64,000 bases of DNA. It comes from Nocardia arthritidis NBRC 100137. GTDB taxonomy: Bacteria; Actinomycetota; Actinomycetes; Mycobacteriales; Mycobacteriaceae. The notes below the pieces were generated by a model, which saw nothing but the letters and a program-made list of their open reading frames with translations, was not told the origin of the DNA and did not search any database. The DNA lies in contig NZ_BDBB01000009.1 in NCBI RefSeq assembly GCF_001612765.1, positions 62,001 through 126,000 of the forward strand. Reading direction: 5' to 3'. Positions within the stretch are counted from its first letter, which is position 1. Every line of letters begins with the position of its first letter. Shown here in pieces: positions 43,378-52,822 of the stretch. Position numbers and translations under genes: made by a program.

Positions 43378-46300
43378 GTGCATACTGGTGTGGTGAGTCC
43401 CCGGCCAACTCCCAGACCTGCCACCACGAAAGACCGAACCCTCTATGACGACATCAGTGAGGTGTGTCGCTTTGTCGGTCTGAGTGCCGTCTTTCTGCAC
43501 GACGGCGACTTTGTCACGTACCAACACTTGGCGCGCGTCGCCATGGCAATTGTTGGCACTGAACGCTGGCACCGTGATCCGACCTATGAGACGCGGAAGA
43601 TCGTCCGTCGGGCTATTGATCGTATCCCCTTATACATGTCTGGAAAAAACCCCGATAGGCCAGACTCCGAAGCCGACGACAACTTTTGGAAAGGGAAACC
43701 GCAGCGGGAAGCCGCCGAGATACTGTATGGATTTCGCCAGAAAGAAATCCGCGCCGCCTATGGCTACACCCCCGACGATCCTCTGTTTCAGCCACGGTTG
43801 ACGTATAAGGACGACTATCGCCCGGCGGCGCTGAAGCTGCTCGGCCTGGAGCATGAAACAGACAAAAACAGTATCGTGCGTGTCTTCCGAATTATTTGGC
43901 GCGAGCTAGAAAAGTCGTTGCTGACTTTAGAGGAAGAGGCCCACGCGAGACGTGAAGAGGCTCAGCGCAGGAAGCAGGAGGCTGAATACGCCGTCCATCG
44001 GCAGGCACTCTACGATGAGCTTGAGAAAGCGATTAGTAGCCGGGAAAGCGAACATCTCACTTGGGTATGGGGCGATGCCGGCACCGGCAAGTCCACTGCT
44101 GTAAATGCCGTATTGGATGAGATTGGCGATCCAGCCGTCACAATTGACTGTTCGCCCGATGACTACAATCCGCAGAAGCTAAATGCCCAGCTCGTCGCTG
44201 TACTCAGAGAATACAAGTCCCTCGGTGATGGTGCCAGCACGGATATTAGAGAAGAATTCTGTAACTTCCTGTGTGGTATGGAAGCGCCGCCGTACGTCGT
44301 CATCGACAACTATGACACTCAGTTGTTCGGTGAGGTAGAGGATTCTGAATATCACTTCACCAATACGGTGATAGTTCAGTCACGCCATCCTCCCGCTGAT
44401 ACCGTCCAGGAGCGAGCAAACGTCGTTGAGGTGGGGGATCTCAACGACGATGAGTCGCGCGAGCTGATTCGGCACTTCTTGCCATCAGCAGACGACCAAG
44501 AATGTGAAGAACTGACCGCCGCGCTTTTCCATCGAGCGTTGCTGATCAACCAGGCGTGCCGCTTGATTCGTGACTACGACGACACCGTGGCGAACTACCT
44601 TAAGTCGATTAGTCAACTAAAGAATCTGAAGCGTTACGTCTTTGACCGACGGGAGGATGTGAGTCGTAGTATCACGGCGCATTATCAGCATGCAATTCGT
44701 AGGCTGCGTGACGGGAATCCTCTTGCTCTAGAGATTCTCGATGTCATAATGTGCTTGCAGGCCAAAGCGCCTCGGGTAGGATTAGAAACGGTGTGGTCAG
44801 AGATTTCAGAGGCCGACAACTCGGACCTATATGCTGTGAACGCAAACGCCCTTGGCGACATCGAAATGGCACTGAGAGAACTAAAGAGCCTCGGGCTCGT
44901 TCGCGAAATAGACGGCAATATCGAGCGTCACTATCTCACCTGGACAGTTCTTATGGCACTTCGATTGACGGAGTGGGACGAGAAATGCTTTGCCATCGTC
45001 TCCGCGGTAATAAGCATAGCGAAGAAATGGGGATGGTCAGCCCGCGAGACTCTGCCGATGCAACTTTTGTGGGCTGCCACCGCGGCCATACCTTCAATAC
45101 GAAAATCTATTCTCAATGTCGTAGCGGACGAGGAGCATCCCTGGCGGAATCGCATCGATGATATGCAATATCTTGCGGCCGTGCACAATCGTTTATGTCA
45201 GCATGTGCTATTCTCGCATGATGCGGACGCTCTGATGTATGCGCTTATGAAGATCGACAAACGCAACCTGATCCTAACTGAGGACAGGGTGCACTTTACG
45301 GCGAATATTTCCGGCGAGATATCCGTTGATACGGCCAGGTCATCCAACGAAAGCAATATAGGATGCACGGTCCTTATGGAGGAGCTGGTTGCCCATGTCG
45401 GCGTCAGAAGGAGCCTTGGATGGGATGCTCAGGCTGACAAGAGGCGCAGGGACGATTTCGCGAAGATAGGTATTCGCGCTCTACCGGCGGCGTGGCATGC
45501 CTGCAAGGAAATTAGTCTGGATTTCGCGATTGACCGACTACTGCCAGAAGCAGCATATGCGCAGGCTGAGGAATCATATAGACGGCAATCCGGACCTGAC
45601 CCTGACGAGCGCCATCGCTATCGGATGCACGATCAGGCGATGTTACTTCTTTATGGGCGTTGCCTCGTATCCCATGCTGGCGCGCCATGGTCATCCGCCA
45701 ACCCCCAGACTGCCGCAGATGTCCTGCAACTCAATGCTCGTCAAGTCACGAACATACGCGGCCACGGGGAATCGACATGGATCGCTGTTGAAAGTCTGAG
45801 AATTATTTTCCACCAAACGCTGTGCCTCGGAGACTCGACGCAATCAGTCGGACTACTTCAAGAAGCATTCGCTCTAGTTAGAAATAGGGCTCATGAGCGG
45901 TTCGATTCGCCGGTGTATGCGCATCATATTGATACCACGCTCGTGCTCCGACTGTATCATCTGGTACGAGAGCACAATTTCGCGGTGTCGCTGAGGGGCT
46001 TTCTTGATGATCCCGATGGGAACAATACGCATTCCAAAAACATGCCTCTGTCAGGGGGTGCACAAAGATGGGAGGAAGGCTCACCGTTAGATTCGATGAT
46101 TGACGATACGAAACAGGCATTTCAGGTATGGAAAGCACACAAGAGCTGTGACAATGAAGAACTTTGCTTCGAACTCGGGTCCCAGGCGGTCCGATTCTGG
46201 CATATTCTCTCGCTCCTCCAAGTGGACGAAATAGCTTCCCTGATAGACGATGATATTCTAAGGCAGTGGGTTCATTGGGTAACGCAGTGCCATGCTGACA

Positions 46301-46713
46301 TGATCAATGAAACCGAGCCCAGTGCAGTTGTTGTTAGAGCTTTTATGGAAAAAGTAGCGCCTGAAGCAGTCGAAGCAACACTCGACAAGACTGATTCAAT
46401 TATCCATGACGACGCGCTTCTGCAAGAGAAAATACAGCAAGCCAGGTCCGCCGGATTCAATCCAAGGATTGCTGTGGATAACCTGGCCGCGAAGTCAAAA
46501 CGTCTGGAGGAGGAGCGTTGCCACTGGTACCAGGTAGCGCGCTATCGGGTTCTCGCGGCATCCATTGCCAAGATGTTCGATATCGAGTCTGCTGGTTCGG
46601 CAATCGCTGACGGCAAGAGCGTTGCCGAATGGTTTGGACGCGCTGACTGGATACGGATGATCGAGTCTGTAAATGACGATCCGAGGCAGCTGCTGAGGTT
46701 GATGGTGCGATAG
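43378..46713 (+). CDS. large STAND NTPase, candidate defence protein
   Basis: About 1111 aa from GTG 43378; GTG 43390 and 43393 are alternatives. An N-terminal region (about 20-170, no recognised fold) is followed by a charged coiled coil (175-205), P-loop GDAGTGKST (232-240), Walker-B-like VVIDNYD (307-313), VIVQSRHPP (331-339) as sensor Arg, then a winged-helix-like stretch, then about 650 helical residues without visible regular repeats. This is the layout of STAND proteins, whose C-terminal half senses a ligand and N-terminal half acts. The effector domain is unidentified. Paralogous to the upstream short gene across the NTPase core. Lower GC and opposite orientation to the surrounding operon mark it as cargo. 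Confidence 0.82.
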   Translation: MHTGVVSPRPTPRPATTKDRTLYDDISEVCRFVGLSAVFLHDGDFVTYQHLARVAMAIVGTERWHRDPTYETRKIVRRAIDRIPLYMSGKNPDRPDSEADDNFWKGKPQREAAEILYGFRQKEIRAAYGYTPDDPLFQPRLTYKDDYRPAALKLLGLEHETDKNSIVRVFRIIWRELEKSLLTLEEEAHARREEAQRRKQEAEYAVHRQALYDELEKAISSRESEHLTWVWGDAGTGKSTAVNAVLDEIGDPAVTIDCSPDDYNPQKLNAQLVAVLREYKSLGDGASTDIREEFCNFLCGMEAPPYVVIDNYDTQLFGEVEDSEYHFTNTVIVQSRHPPADTVQERANVVEVGDLNDDESRELIRHFLPSADDQECEELTAALFHRALLINQACRLIRDYDDTVANYLKSISQLKNLKRYVFDRREDVSRSITAHYQHAIRRLRDGNPLALEILDVIMCLQAKAPRVGLETVWSEISEADNSDLYAVNANALGDIEMALRELKSLGLVREIDGNIERHYLTWTVLMALRLTEWDEKCFAIVSAVISIAKKWGWSARETLPMQLLWAATAAIPSIRKSILNVVADEEHPWRNRIDDMQYLAAVHNRLCQHVLFSHDADALMYALMKIDKRNLILTEDRVHFTANISGEISVDTARSSNESNIGCTVLMEELVAHVGVRRSLGWDAQADKRRRDDFAKIGIRALPAAWHACKEISLDFAIDRLLPEAAYAQAEESYRRQSGPDPDERHRYRMHDQAMLLLYGRCLVSHAGAPWSSANPQTAADVLQLNARQVTNIRGHGESTWIAVESLRIIFHQTLCLGDSTQSVGLLQEAFALVRNRAHERFDSPVYAHHIDTTLVLRLYHLVREHNFAVSLRGFLDDPDGNNTHSKNMPLSGGAQRWEEGSPLDSMIDDTKQAFQVWKAHKSCDNEELCFELGSQAVRFWHILSLLQVDEIASLIDDDILRQWVHWVTQCHADMINETEPSAVVVRAFMEKVAPEAVEATLDKTDSIIHDDALLQEKIQQARSAGFNPRIAVDNLAAKSKRLEEERCHWYQVARYRVLAASIAKMFDIESAGSAIADGKSVAEWFGRADWIRMIESVNDDPRQLLRLMVR

Positions 46714-46744
46714 GTCACCATTACCCATGCCGTCAAATAAACCA

Positions 46745-46779
46745 AGCAAGCCCCGGACCATCACAGTCCGGGGCTTGCT
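46745..46779 (+). terminator. 14-bp stem hairpin after the STAND genes
   Basis: AGCAAGCCCCGGAC (46745-46758) and GTCCGGGGCTTGCT (46766-46779), seven-base loop, 32 bases after the stop. Confidence 0.75.
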
Positions 46780-46878
46780 CGGGGGTATTCGTCCCAGCCG
46801 ATCGCTCAGCTATTGACCTAACCAACATATCGCTTCCGCTGAGTCAAAGCGAATCGGGTACTCCTGGAGGCCAGTCCC

Positions 46879-47313
46879 TTACACCCACGGCGGCCGTCGT
46901 ATCGGCGTCGCCCGTATAGGCGGCCGGATGTCCTGTAGCCGCGGCAGAAAGTCCGTGTCGTCATCCGGGTTCCACCAGTGCCCATCTCTGGCTTTGGCCG
47001 ACGGTGGCTCGATCGGCTCGGTTGCGGCTTCGATCCAACCCTGCCAGTTTCCCGAATCTTCGTCGCTCGGTCCATCCTCCAGCCATTCGCCTGGCGCCGA
47101 GGCCAGCGGTCTCGGCAGCCAGACTGCCTCATCATCGTCGGATGCCGACGTCTCCAGGGAAGCACCCACATTGTCACTGTGACGGTGTCCGGGTAGGAAC
47201 TGGTGCCTGCCCGGCGTGCGAATTCCTCTCCACCACATCCCAATCCGGAAGCACAGCACGGCCGTGAAGAACACCGAAGCGGGCCACAGGATGATGGCCA
47301 GCGACGATGACAC
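46879..47313 (-). CDS. single-pass membrane protein with acidic tail
   Basis: 144 aa from GTG 47313; the frame is open further upstream but that part overlaps the preceding gene in another frame. A hydrophobic segment (SLAIILWPASVFFTAVLCF) starts immediately, followed by an acidic, Trp-containing tail with a Pro-rich end. Unknown family; part of the transfer-type operon interrupted by the STAND cargo. The start lies two bases after the upstream stop. Confidence 0.55.
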   Translation of the reverse strand: MSSSLAIILWPASVFFTAVLCFRIGMWWRGIRTPGRHQFLPGHRHSDNVGASLETSASDDDEAVWLPRPLASAPGEWLEDGPSDEDSGNWQGWIEAATEPIEPPSAKARDGHWWNPDDDTDFLPRLQDIRPPIRATPIRRPPWV

Positions 47314-47315
47314 GA

Positions 47316-47552
47316 TCAGTGGTCGTCCTGGGACAGCGCCAGGCTGCCCCAGCCACCTTGGTCGAACAGCAGGAGGTACGCCGCTTCCGAATGCACCAGG
47401 CACTCGTCCGGGTGATGAAACCGATGGATGTGCCGTAGTTCCCATGCCCGCTCTGGAGTGAGGTCCATCAGGTGCACCTGGCACATGAACTCGGCCAATT
47501 TGCCATCGGCTTGGACAAAAGTGTTATGCGGCACCGGCCCTGGCCTGGTCAT
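47316..47552 (-). CDS. unknown small protein
   Basis: 78 aa, ATGA overlap with the preceding gene. Contains ERAWELRHIHRFHHPDECL followed by VHSEAAYLLLFDQGGWG. No family recognised. Cytoplasmic, member of the overlapping four-gene set 46879-48372. Confidence 0.6.
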   Translation of the reverse strand: MTRPGPVPHNTFVQADGKLAEFMCQVHLMDLTPERAWELRHIHRFHHPDECLVHSEAAYLLLFDQGGWGSLALSQDDH

Positions 47553-48166
47553 GCAGAATCTCCGCCCTCGCTGTCGCTCGACGGTGGCCACACCCGCCGT
47601 GGTGGAAACTCCGTACCGTCTCCCTCCGGCCCTTGTTCTTTCGGCAGCCTGAGCCGACCGCCTTGGACTGCCTCCACCAACTCGTCGAAGGATTCGATGC
47701 ACCACGTCAGCTCGGCGGCATCACGCTCGTGATGCTCTGGGTCGTGCTGCCGAAGGGCGTACAGCACGTACTTCCACACCAGCCACGCCGCCCACTGGCC
47801 GTAGGTTGATGGGCTTACCGGCGCACCAGTCTGGTACACAAGGTTTTTGACGTGCCCACCGGCTTCACGGTCGATGAGCCAGATGTACAAGTTGAGCTGC
47901 TCGTAGACCTTGGTCGTGTCCTTTGGCCGATCGTCGTGAATATGCCGCCAAACGCCAACCAGCTCCCGTGCGCCGCGCAGGATGACCGTGCTCGGTTTTT
48001 CCACTCCGGCGCAGATCCGCAGAAACGGTCCGGCATCCGGCAGCGGCTGGTCAGGCTGGGCTTCCACCGGCGGCCCCGTGAACGCTAGCGGCGTGTCGGG
48101 AGTGAGACCGTACACGATGTGCTCGGAGCGCCTTTCCGGCATGGGTTCGGTGTCCATCCAGATCAC
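47549..48166 (-). CDS. unknown protein of the E2 operon
   Basis: 205 aa from GTG 48166, overlapping the upstream stop (GTGA); ATG 48157 is an alternative. Mixed alpha/beta composition, with VYEQLNLYIWLIDREAGGHV and a Trp-rich QWAAWLVWKYVLYAL stretch that is helical rather than a clear membrane span. No family recognised. Confidence 0.6.
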   Translation of the reverse strand: MIWMDTEPMPERRSEHIVYGLTPDTPLAFTGPPVEAQPDQPLPDAGPFLRICAGVEKPSTVILRGARELVGVWRHIHDDRPKDTTKVYEQLNLYIWLIDREAGGHVKNLVYQTGAPVSPSTYGQWAAWLVWKYVLYALRQHDPEHHERDAAELTWCIESFDELVEAVQGGRLRLPKEQGPEGDGTEFPPRRVWPPSSDSEGGDSA

Positions 48167-48372
48167 CGCGGGTGGATGCTGGAAGGCTTCAGACGGCCGG
48201 CCTCGGCGAGAGCCTGGAGGGCCGCTGCCTTACGCGGGCATTTTCTGGCCCGGCAGGCGATATGGAATTGCATGATGCGATGCGCCTGCTCGGTGGTGAA
48301 CGGCGCCCGGGGTGCCTGATGGTCTTCCTGCTGGGGCATGGCGGCGAGCTGGTGGATCGCACGGGAATGCAT
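48163..48372 (-). CDS. small Cys-containing helical protein
   Basis: 69 aa from ATG 48372, with GGAAGAG upstream. TTEQAHRIMQFHIACRARKC then PRKAAALQALAEAGRL; two Cys in ACRARKC. Seen in many actinobacterial islands as a small partner protein, but no function is known to me. First gene of the overlapping set. Confidence 0.55.
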   Translation of the reverse strand: MHSRAIHQLAAMPQQEDHQAPRAPFTTEQAHRIMQFHIACRARKCPRKAAALQALAEAGRLKPSSIHPR

Positions 48373-48703
48373 GGCGGTATCTCTTCCGGTTCGGGCCTCT
48401 GGTGGGCGAGGCAGGAGCTGTGGGAGGTACCCGGCACCGAGGGCTGATGAGGCCACCGGTTCGCCGCGCCCTTGGGGCGGCCGGTGCGCCGCTGAGGGTT
48501 ACGGCGTCGCCCCGGTACCGGGTACCGGCCCTGACCGTAGGCCGCCGTAAAGGCCGTGACCGGCGCAAATAGCCGAAGCTTCTGAAAAATAACTGAAACC
48601 GTATAAGGTGCTTTTCGGTGCCGAAAACCGTTGCCGGGCAATATGTCCCGATGCGAAGACCGATCTTGCAGATGCACGTTCATGAGAGAGCGGAGACAGC
48701 GGG

Positions 48704-49930
48704 ATGCACATGAAAACGGGCGAGGTTATCCGCCGTATCCGCAAGTCACTCGGCATGACCCAGGCCGAACTGGGAGCCATTTTGGGCTATACCCAGCCCG
48801 CCATTTCTCAGCTTGAACATGGCGGTGCCGCAGTGCACGATGTGCGGGTACTACGCCGAGTAGCCAAGGCGCTCCACGTTCCACTTGCCATACTGGTAGT
48901 GGAGTCTGACGAGGAGGCGGATGTGAACCGTCGCAACTTCCTACGAACTGGTGCCATCGGTGCTGGCGCGGCTATGACTGCGGGGCCAAGCGCCCCGTCA
49001 GCAGCAGGCAGCGTCCGAATCGGTGCCAGCGACGTCGCTGAGATCAACGCCGTAGTGAACCAGATTCACGAACTGGACCTGCTGGTGGGTGGTGACCGGC
49101 TGTGCCGGGTAGCGGCCCACGAAGTGCGCTACGTCGGGCAACTGCTGGACAACGGCACCTATACCGACGACGTTGGCCGGTCCTTGACCAGTGCTGCTGC
49201 TGAGATGATGACGGCTGCGGGCTGGGTCCATTATGACGCTGGCCGACTGGAGGAAGGCCGCAGATATTACGCCGATGCCGCTCAAGCCGCCACGGCGGCC
49301 GGTGATGGAATAGCGGTGGCTCATGCCCTGGGCAATGCCAGTTCCCTGCTGACCGAGTGGAACGGTGGCACCCCTGCGGGCGCTCGGCAAGCGGTGCAAT
49401 ATGCCCAGACCGCCTCCCGTGCGGCCATGAGTCATGGTGGACCAAAGCTGCGGGCACTCATGGCAATTCGCGAAGCCGATGCCCTGGGGATGCAAGATCC
49501 GACCGGTAACAAGTCAGCCGTCACCGACGCACTGAGTCGGGCGTATCGGGCGTACGAATCCAGCCGGGGATTCGATCCGGACTGGGTCTATCTGCCGGAG
49601 GCATTGCTGAGCGGCATGACCGGCATCATGCAGATGTACCTCGGTGAACACCAAGCTGCCTCGGAGCAGATCCGGGCGGCGATCGACGGATCTGCGGCTT
49701 GGCCGCGGGAACAGGCGGAATGGCAGGTACAGCTGGGACGCAATTTGGTTCAAGCCGGAGACATCGCCGAGGGCTGCCAAGTGCTCACAGACAACTTTGG
49801 GGGCATCCAGCAGATCGCCTCCACACGGGTCCACCAGAAACTGGAGGCGGTCACCGCTATCGTGCGACCACATTCACGGGTGCCGGAGGTGCGAGAGTTC
49901 TTGGGGAGCATGGCGGAGCACACCTCGTAA
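48704..49930 (+). CDS. XRE regulator with TPR-like domain and internal Tat-like motif
   Basis: 408 aa. Residues 5-62 are an XRE HTH (IRRIRKSLGMTQAELGAILG and YTQPAISQLEHGG). Residues about 74-95 read NRRNFLRTGAIGAGAAMTAG, which has the RRxFL and hydrophobic pattern of a twin-arginine signal although it is internal. Residues about 130-400 are helical TPR-like repeats (for example GRLEEGRRYYADAAQAATAAGD). Such proteins act as quorum or life-cycle regulators of actinobacterial elements. Sits between minus-strand genes of E2. Confidence 0.85.
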   Translation: MHMKTGEVIRRIRKSLGMTQAELGAILGYTQPAISQLEHGGAAVHDVRVLRRVAKALHVPLAILVVESDEEADVNRRNFLRTGAIGAGAAMTAGPSAPSAAGSVRIGASDVAEINAVVNQIHELDLLVGGDRLCRVAAHEVRYVGQLLDNGTYTDDVGRSLTSAAAEMMTAAGWVHYDAGRLEEGRRYYADAAQAATAAGDGIAVAHALGNASSLLTEWNGGTPAGARQAVQYAQTASRAAMSHGGPKLRALMAIREADALGMQDPTGNKSAVTDALSRAYRAYESSRGFDPDWVYLPEALLSGMTGIMQMYLGEHQAASEQIRAAIDGSAAWPREQAEWQVQLGRNLVQAGDIAEGCQVLTDNFGGIQQIASTRVHQKLEAVTAIVRPHSRVPEVREFLGSMAEHTS

Positions 49931-49957
49931 TAGGACGACGGTCGAAGATCCTGGCTA

Positions 49958-50818
49958 TCAGGAAGGCTGGACCTTCGCCCTATCGAGAGCTCGATGCATG
50001 ACGCTCGCGACGTGGAGCCATTCGACAATCTCGTCTTGATCGAATTCAGGATCGGCCGGTCTATGGGCACGGGGATTGCGCCCAGCGCGAAACAGCGCCA
50101 TCCCCAGAAACATGTACCCCTCTTGTTCGCTGATCTCCGTCTGTGTGACACCGTCGTTCAGGGCAATCAGCCTCTTACGCCCTAGTGTCTCTCCAACCAG
50201 GACGGCCCCATCTTGATCGACGACACCGCTCAACTGGCGGAGCCGGGCTCCAACGCTCTTGCACGCCTCCTCAAGCGCATCATCACCGTGGCCGTTACGC
50301 AGTCGGGAAATAGCACCGGCTTTGATGGCTGGATGGAGATGCTGAAGCCTGCTCTCTATGGTGCTCGGACCGGACGCCGCCCCGCTGGTTGGATAGTTGA
50401 TCAGCTTGAGGATGAACTCCTGCATGCGACGGACGATTGAATCGCAGGTCGCCTGAACCGGGCCGGATACGTATACCCCCGACGTATCGGTGCGATGTTT
50501 GCACAGGTCTACCAACAGATACCATTCAGATCCGTCATCGTCATTCTGTGAGAATCGGGTCATATTTACTTGGGTGACGTCACGCACATCGTCAGCGAGG
50601 CCGATCCGGGCATCAAGTAGAGAACTGTACCGGCCATTGAGTTGGTTGATGCCCTTGAACCTCACCTGTGGGTCGACGCTCGGCCACTGCGCCGTGACAC
50701 GATCCATCTCCCGCTCAATCTCCTCCATCAGTGGCCAGTTCTGATGGTGGTTGTGCGGAAGTCTCGCGTCAGCACTGCAATTACGTCTCGCCACAGAAGC
50801 TCCCCACGTCACCAGCAC
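49958..50818 (-). CDS. TIGR02391 (Ymh) family, HEPN-like protein
   Basis: Up to 286 aa from GTG 50818; ATG 50728 would give 256 aa. The C-terminal 130 residues match the Ymh family: LHPAIKAGAISRLRNGHGDDALEEACKSVG, GETLGRKRL, LNDG, EGYMFLGMALFRAGRNPRAH and WLHVASVMHRALDRAK. RNPRAH fits the RxxxxH motif of HEPN RNases. The N-terminal half is unassigned. HEPN proteins of this type are common in abortive-infection loci; no obvious antitoxin is adjacent. Confidence 0.72.
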   Translation of the reverse strand: MLVTWGASVARRNCSADARLPHNHHQNWPLMEEIEREMDRVTAQWPSVDPQVRFKGINQLNGRYSSLLDARIGLADDVRDVTQVNMTRFSQNDDDGSEWYLLVDLCKHRTDTSGVYVSGPVQATCDSIVRRMQEFILKLINYPTSGAASGPSTIESRLQHLHPAIKAGAISRLRNGHGDDALEEACKSVGARLRQLSGVVDQDGAVLVGETLGRKRLIALNDGVTQTEISEQEGYMFLGMALFRAGRNPRAHRPADPEFDQDEIVEWLHVASVMHRALDRAKVQPS

Positions 50819-50890
50819 GCCTGTCTACGTGCGCATCTCAACCTTCCAGCAAAGCAAACTGATCTTACGCCGCTAGCGGTCGGGAGGGGC

Positions 50891-51724
50891 TTATGGTTGC
50901 CGTCTCCCCATAGCCTTGCCGATCAGCACGCGAGCGGCTTCACCGATCACGGCCTGCCCGAGGAGGGTCTGGAAGACCTGCTCGTACAGGATCAGTTCCC
51001 GCGGTTGGGTGACGGTCAGCTCAGCCGTAATGGTCTCGACGTGCGCCACTCGACGGTCGAATATGACGAAGTTGGTTGTTGGCACCTGGTAGTCGGACAT
51101 CGCCGGGATGATGCTCACCACCACACTTGGCAGTCGCATCGTGCTCAGCAGATGGTCAAGCTGGCCGATCATCACATCGTCCGAACCCACGGTGGTGTAG
51201 AGGGCTTGTTCAGCCAGTACGAAGTTGAACCGGTGGTTGCCGCGGTGCAGGACCTGCTGGCGTTCCAGGCGGGCCGCGATCCCATCCTCCAGCGGTTCGT
51301 CGTGGCCGTAGAAGGCGGTCACTTTGGCGAGGAGCGCCCGCATGTAGTCCGGGGTCTGCAGCAGGCCCGGCATGATGACCGGCTCGAACCAGCGAGTCAG
51401 CCGCGTTTCCTCTTCCAGCGTGTGGAGTTGCTGCTGCTTGCGCTTGATGCCGGCGATTCGCTTCCATTCGACATAGGCCGCTTCGACATTGCGCAGGGTC
51501 GCGATCAGATCGGGAACCTGCTGCTTGGCCTTGCAGTGGCGGCACCAGATCCGGATGTCAGCCTCGGATGGGGTCTGCTTGCCACCCTCGATCTTCGATA
51601 CCTTCGAAGAGTGCCACCCCGCCATCTCGGCCAGCTGGACGCCAGAGAGGCCCGCGTCCTTGCGCAGCTCCCGAAGACGGGCGCCTAACGCCTCTCTGGC
51701 ATCACGAACGCTGGAGCTGGTCAC
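50891..51724 (-). CDS. XRE regulator with DUF5753-type C-terminal domain
   Basis: 277 aa. HTH at about 12-65 (LGARLRELRKDAGLSGVQLA and EMAGWHSSKVSKIEGGK). The C-terminal domain with YEPxxxPGLLQTxDY-like FEPVIMPGLLQTPDYMRALL is the DUF5753 signature found in hundreds of Streptomyces and Nocardia regulators. Overlaps the DUF6879 gene by four bases; the three genes 52571 to 50891 form one operon. Confidence 0.88.
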   Translation of the reverse strand: MTSSSVRDAREALGARLRELRKDAGLSGVQLAEMAGWHSSKVSKIEGGKQTPSEADIRIWCRHCKAKQQVPDLIATLRNVEAAYVEWKRIAGIKRKQQQLHTLEEETRLTRWFEPVIMPGLLQTPDYMRALLAKVTAFYGHDEPLEDGIAARLERQQVLHRGNHRFNFVLAEQALYTTVGSDDVMIGQLDHLLSTMRLPSVVVSIIPAMSDYQVPTTNFVIFDRRVAHVETITAELTVTQPRELILYEQVFQTLLGQAVIGEAARVLIGKAMGRRQP

Positions 51725-52260
51725 TTGGCAGCAGCGTAGTCGCTCTTCTCGTACTCAGCGTGTGGGATTCCCACGCTCCACACCTTGTCGCGCACCGCCG
51801 TGCAGTGGACTGCGATCACCGGATCGTCGGTGACGGCGAACCCACCGAAGTCACCATCCTCTTTGAAGGTGACGAAGACGACCAGGCGGTCATCGAACAA
51901 CCAGTAGTCGTCGCTGGCCAACTCGGCTGGGTTGATCAGGGGGCGCGGAAGCCACTTGATCTCTTCGCCCGCCTCGATGTTCAAGGGGGCGATCGTCAGG
52001 CCGAACCGGGTGTAGTCCACATGCGGAATACTGACCAGCCGAACGCGATGAACCTGCTTGCCGGTCGACGTCACCTCCTTGATGAGGTCATCCCAGGAAC
52101 GGCACCACTCGTAGTCGTCTGGCTCTCCGGCCAGAAACTTGCGGAACGGCTCATGTTCGTCCGCGACGAGGTACTCGTCTTGGGTTTCCAGGTGAAAGGC
52201 CCTCTTCCACGCACCAGCGCGGAAGAGGTCGACGAATTCCTCGCCCTGGATCAGCTTCAT
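51721..52260 (-). CDS. DUF6879-family protein
   Basis: 179 aa. Matches the small family that accompanies XRE/DUF5753 regulators: GEEFVDLFRAGAWKRAFHLETQDEY, RSWDDLIKEVTSTGKQVHRVRLVS, and YWLFDDRLVVFVTF with a late VWSVGIPHAEY. The role is unknown; it may be a toxin-like or effector partner of the regulator. ATGA overlaps on both sides. Confidence 0.82.
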   Translation of the reverse strand: MKLIQGEEFVDLFRAGAWKRAFHLETQDEYLVADEHEPFRKFLAGEPDDYEWCRSWDDLIKEVTSTGKQVHRVRLVSIPHVDYTRFGLTIAPLNIEAGEEIKWLPRPLINPAELASDDYWLFDDRLVVFVTFKEDGDFGGFAVTDDPVIAVHCTAVRDKVWSVGIPHAEYEKSDYAAAK

Positions 52261-52571
52261 ACGGGCCGGATTTCCTTCCCCATCGGTACCTCGATGGCAG
52301 TTTCGTGGTCGGGCAAGTTCATCTGCTGCAAGGCTTCCAGGTCAGTCACAGGGGCACCACTGAGCGTGAAAGTACCGCGGCCGGTATCCGTCAGTTTGGT
52401 GCCGAGGCAGGTTCCCGGTTCGAGGAAACCCAGCAGGATGTGGGGTATCTCGATCACGGAGCCATCCGGGTCAATGCGCCACCCCTGGATGACGTAGGTC
52501 CCTCTATCCGAGGCAAAAAGCGTTGGGCATGTGCCGTTTTGACTACCGACACCGAGGCATCGTAAACGCAT
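52257..52571 (-). CDS. small partner protein of the XRE-DUF6879 cassette
   Basis: 104 aa from ATG 52571, with AGGACG upstream. CLGVGSQNGTCPTLFASDRG then TYVIQGWRIDPDGSVIEIPH is a recurring head for small proteins in these cassettes, with two Cys. No function is known. First gene of the operon. Confidence 0.7.
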   Translation of the reverse strand: MRLRCLGVGSQNGTCPTLFASDRGTYVIQGWRIDPDGSVIEIPHILLGFLEPGTCLGTKLTDTGRGTFTLSGAPVTDLEALQQMNLPDHETAIEVPMGKEIRPV

Positions 52572-52822
52572 GGCGACCGTCCTTGATCTGATGCTGCGTG
52601 GATTTGCTCGAACGTCGTCATCGTGGCTTGTCAGGGGATGGTCGGTCAACGGTCCAGCCGTGCTGGGAGCAAATCCGAGCAAAAGCATCGCCCGGCTGTG
52701 ACCAGGCACTTTACCGTCAGATCCGAGCCCCGGCACCAGGCGGATACCCGCGAGGAGCCGCCCACGCTTCGACGGTCCCTGGTGCCGGGCGCTTACCCAC
52801 CGACCGGGAAGCGAGGGGAACA

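Noticed and set aside
52598..52822. N-terminal extension of the HicB-like gene
   Set aside because: Overlaps the divergent promoter of the XRE cassette; GTG 52823 has a good ribosome-binding site and gives the usual length.
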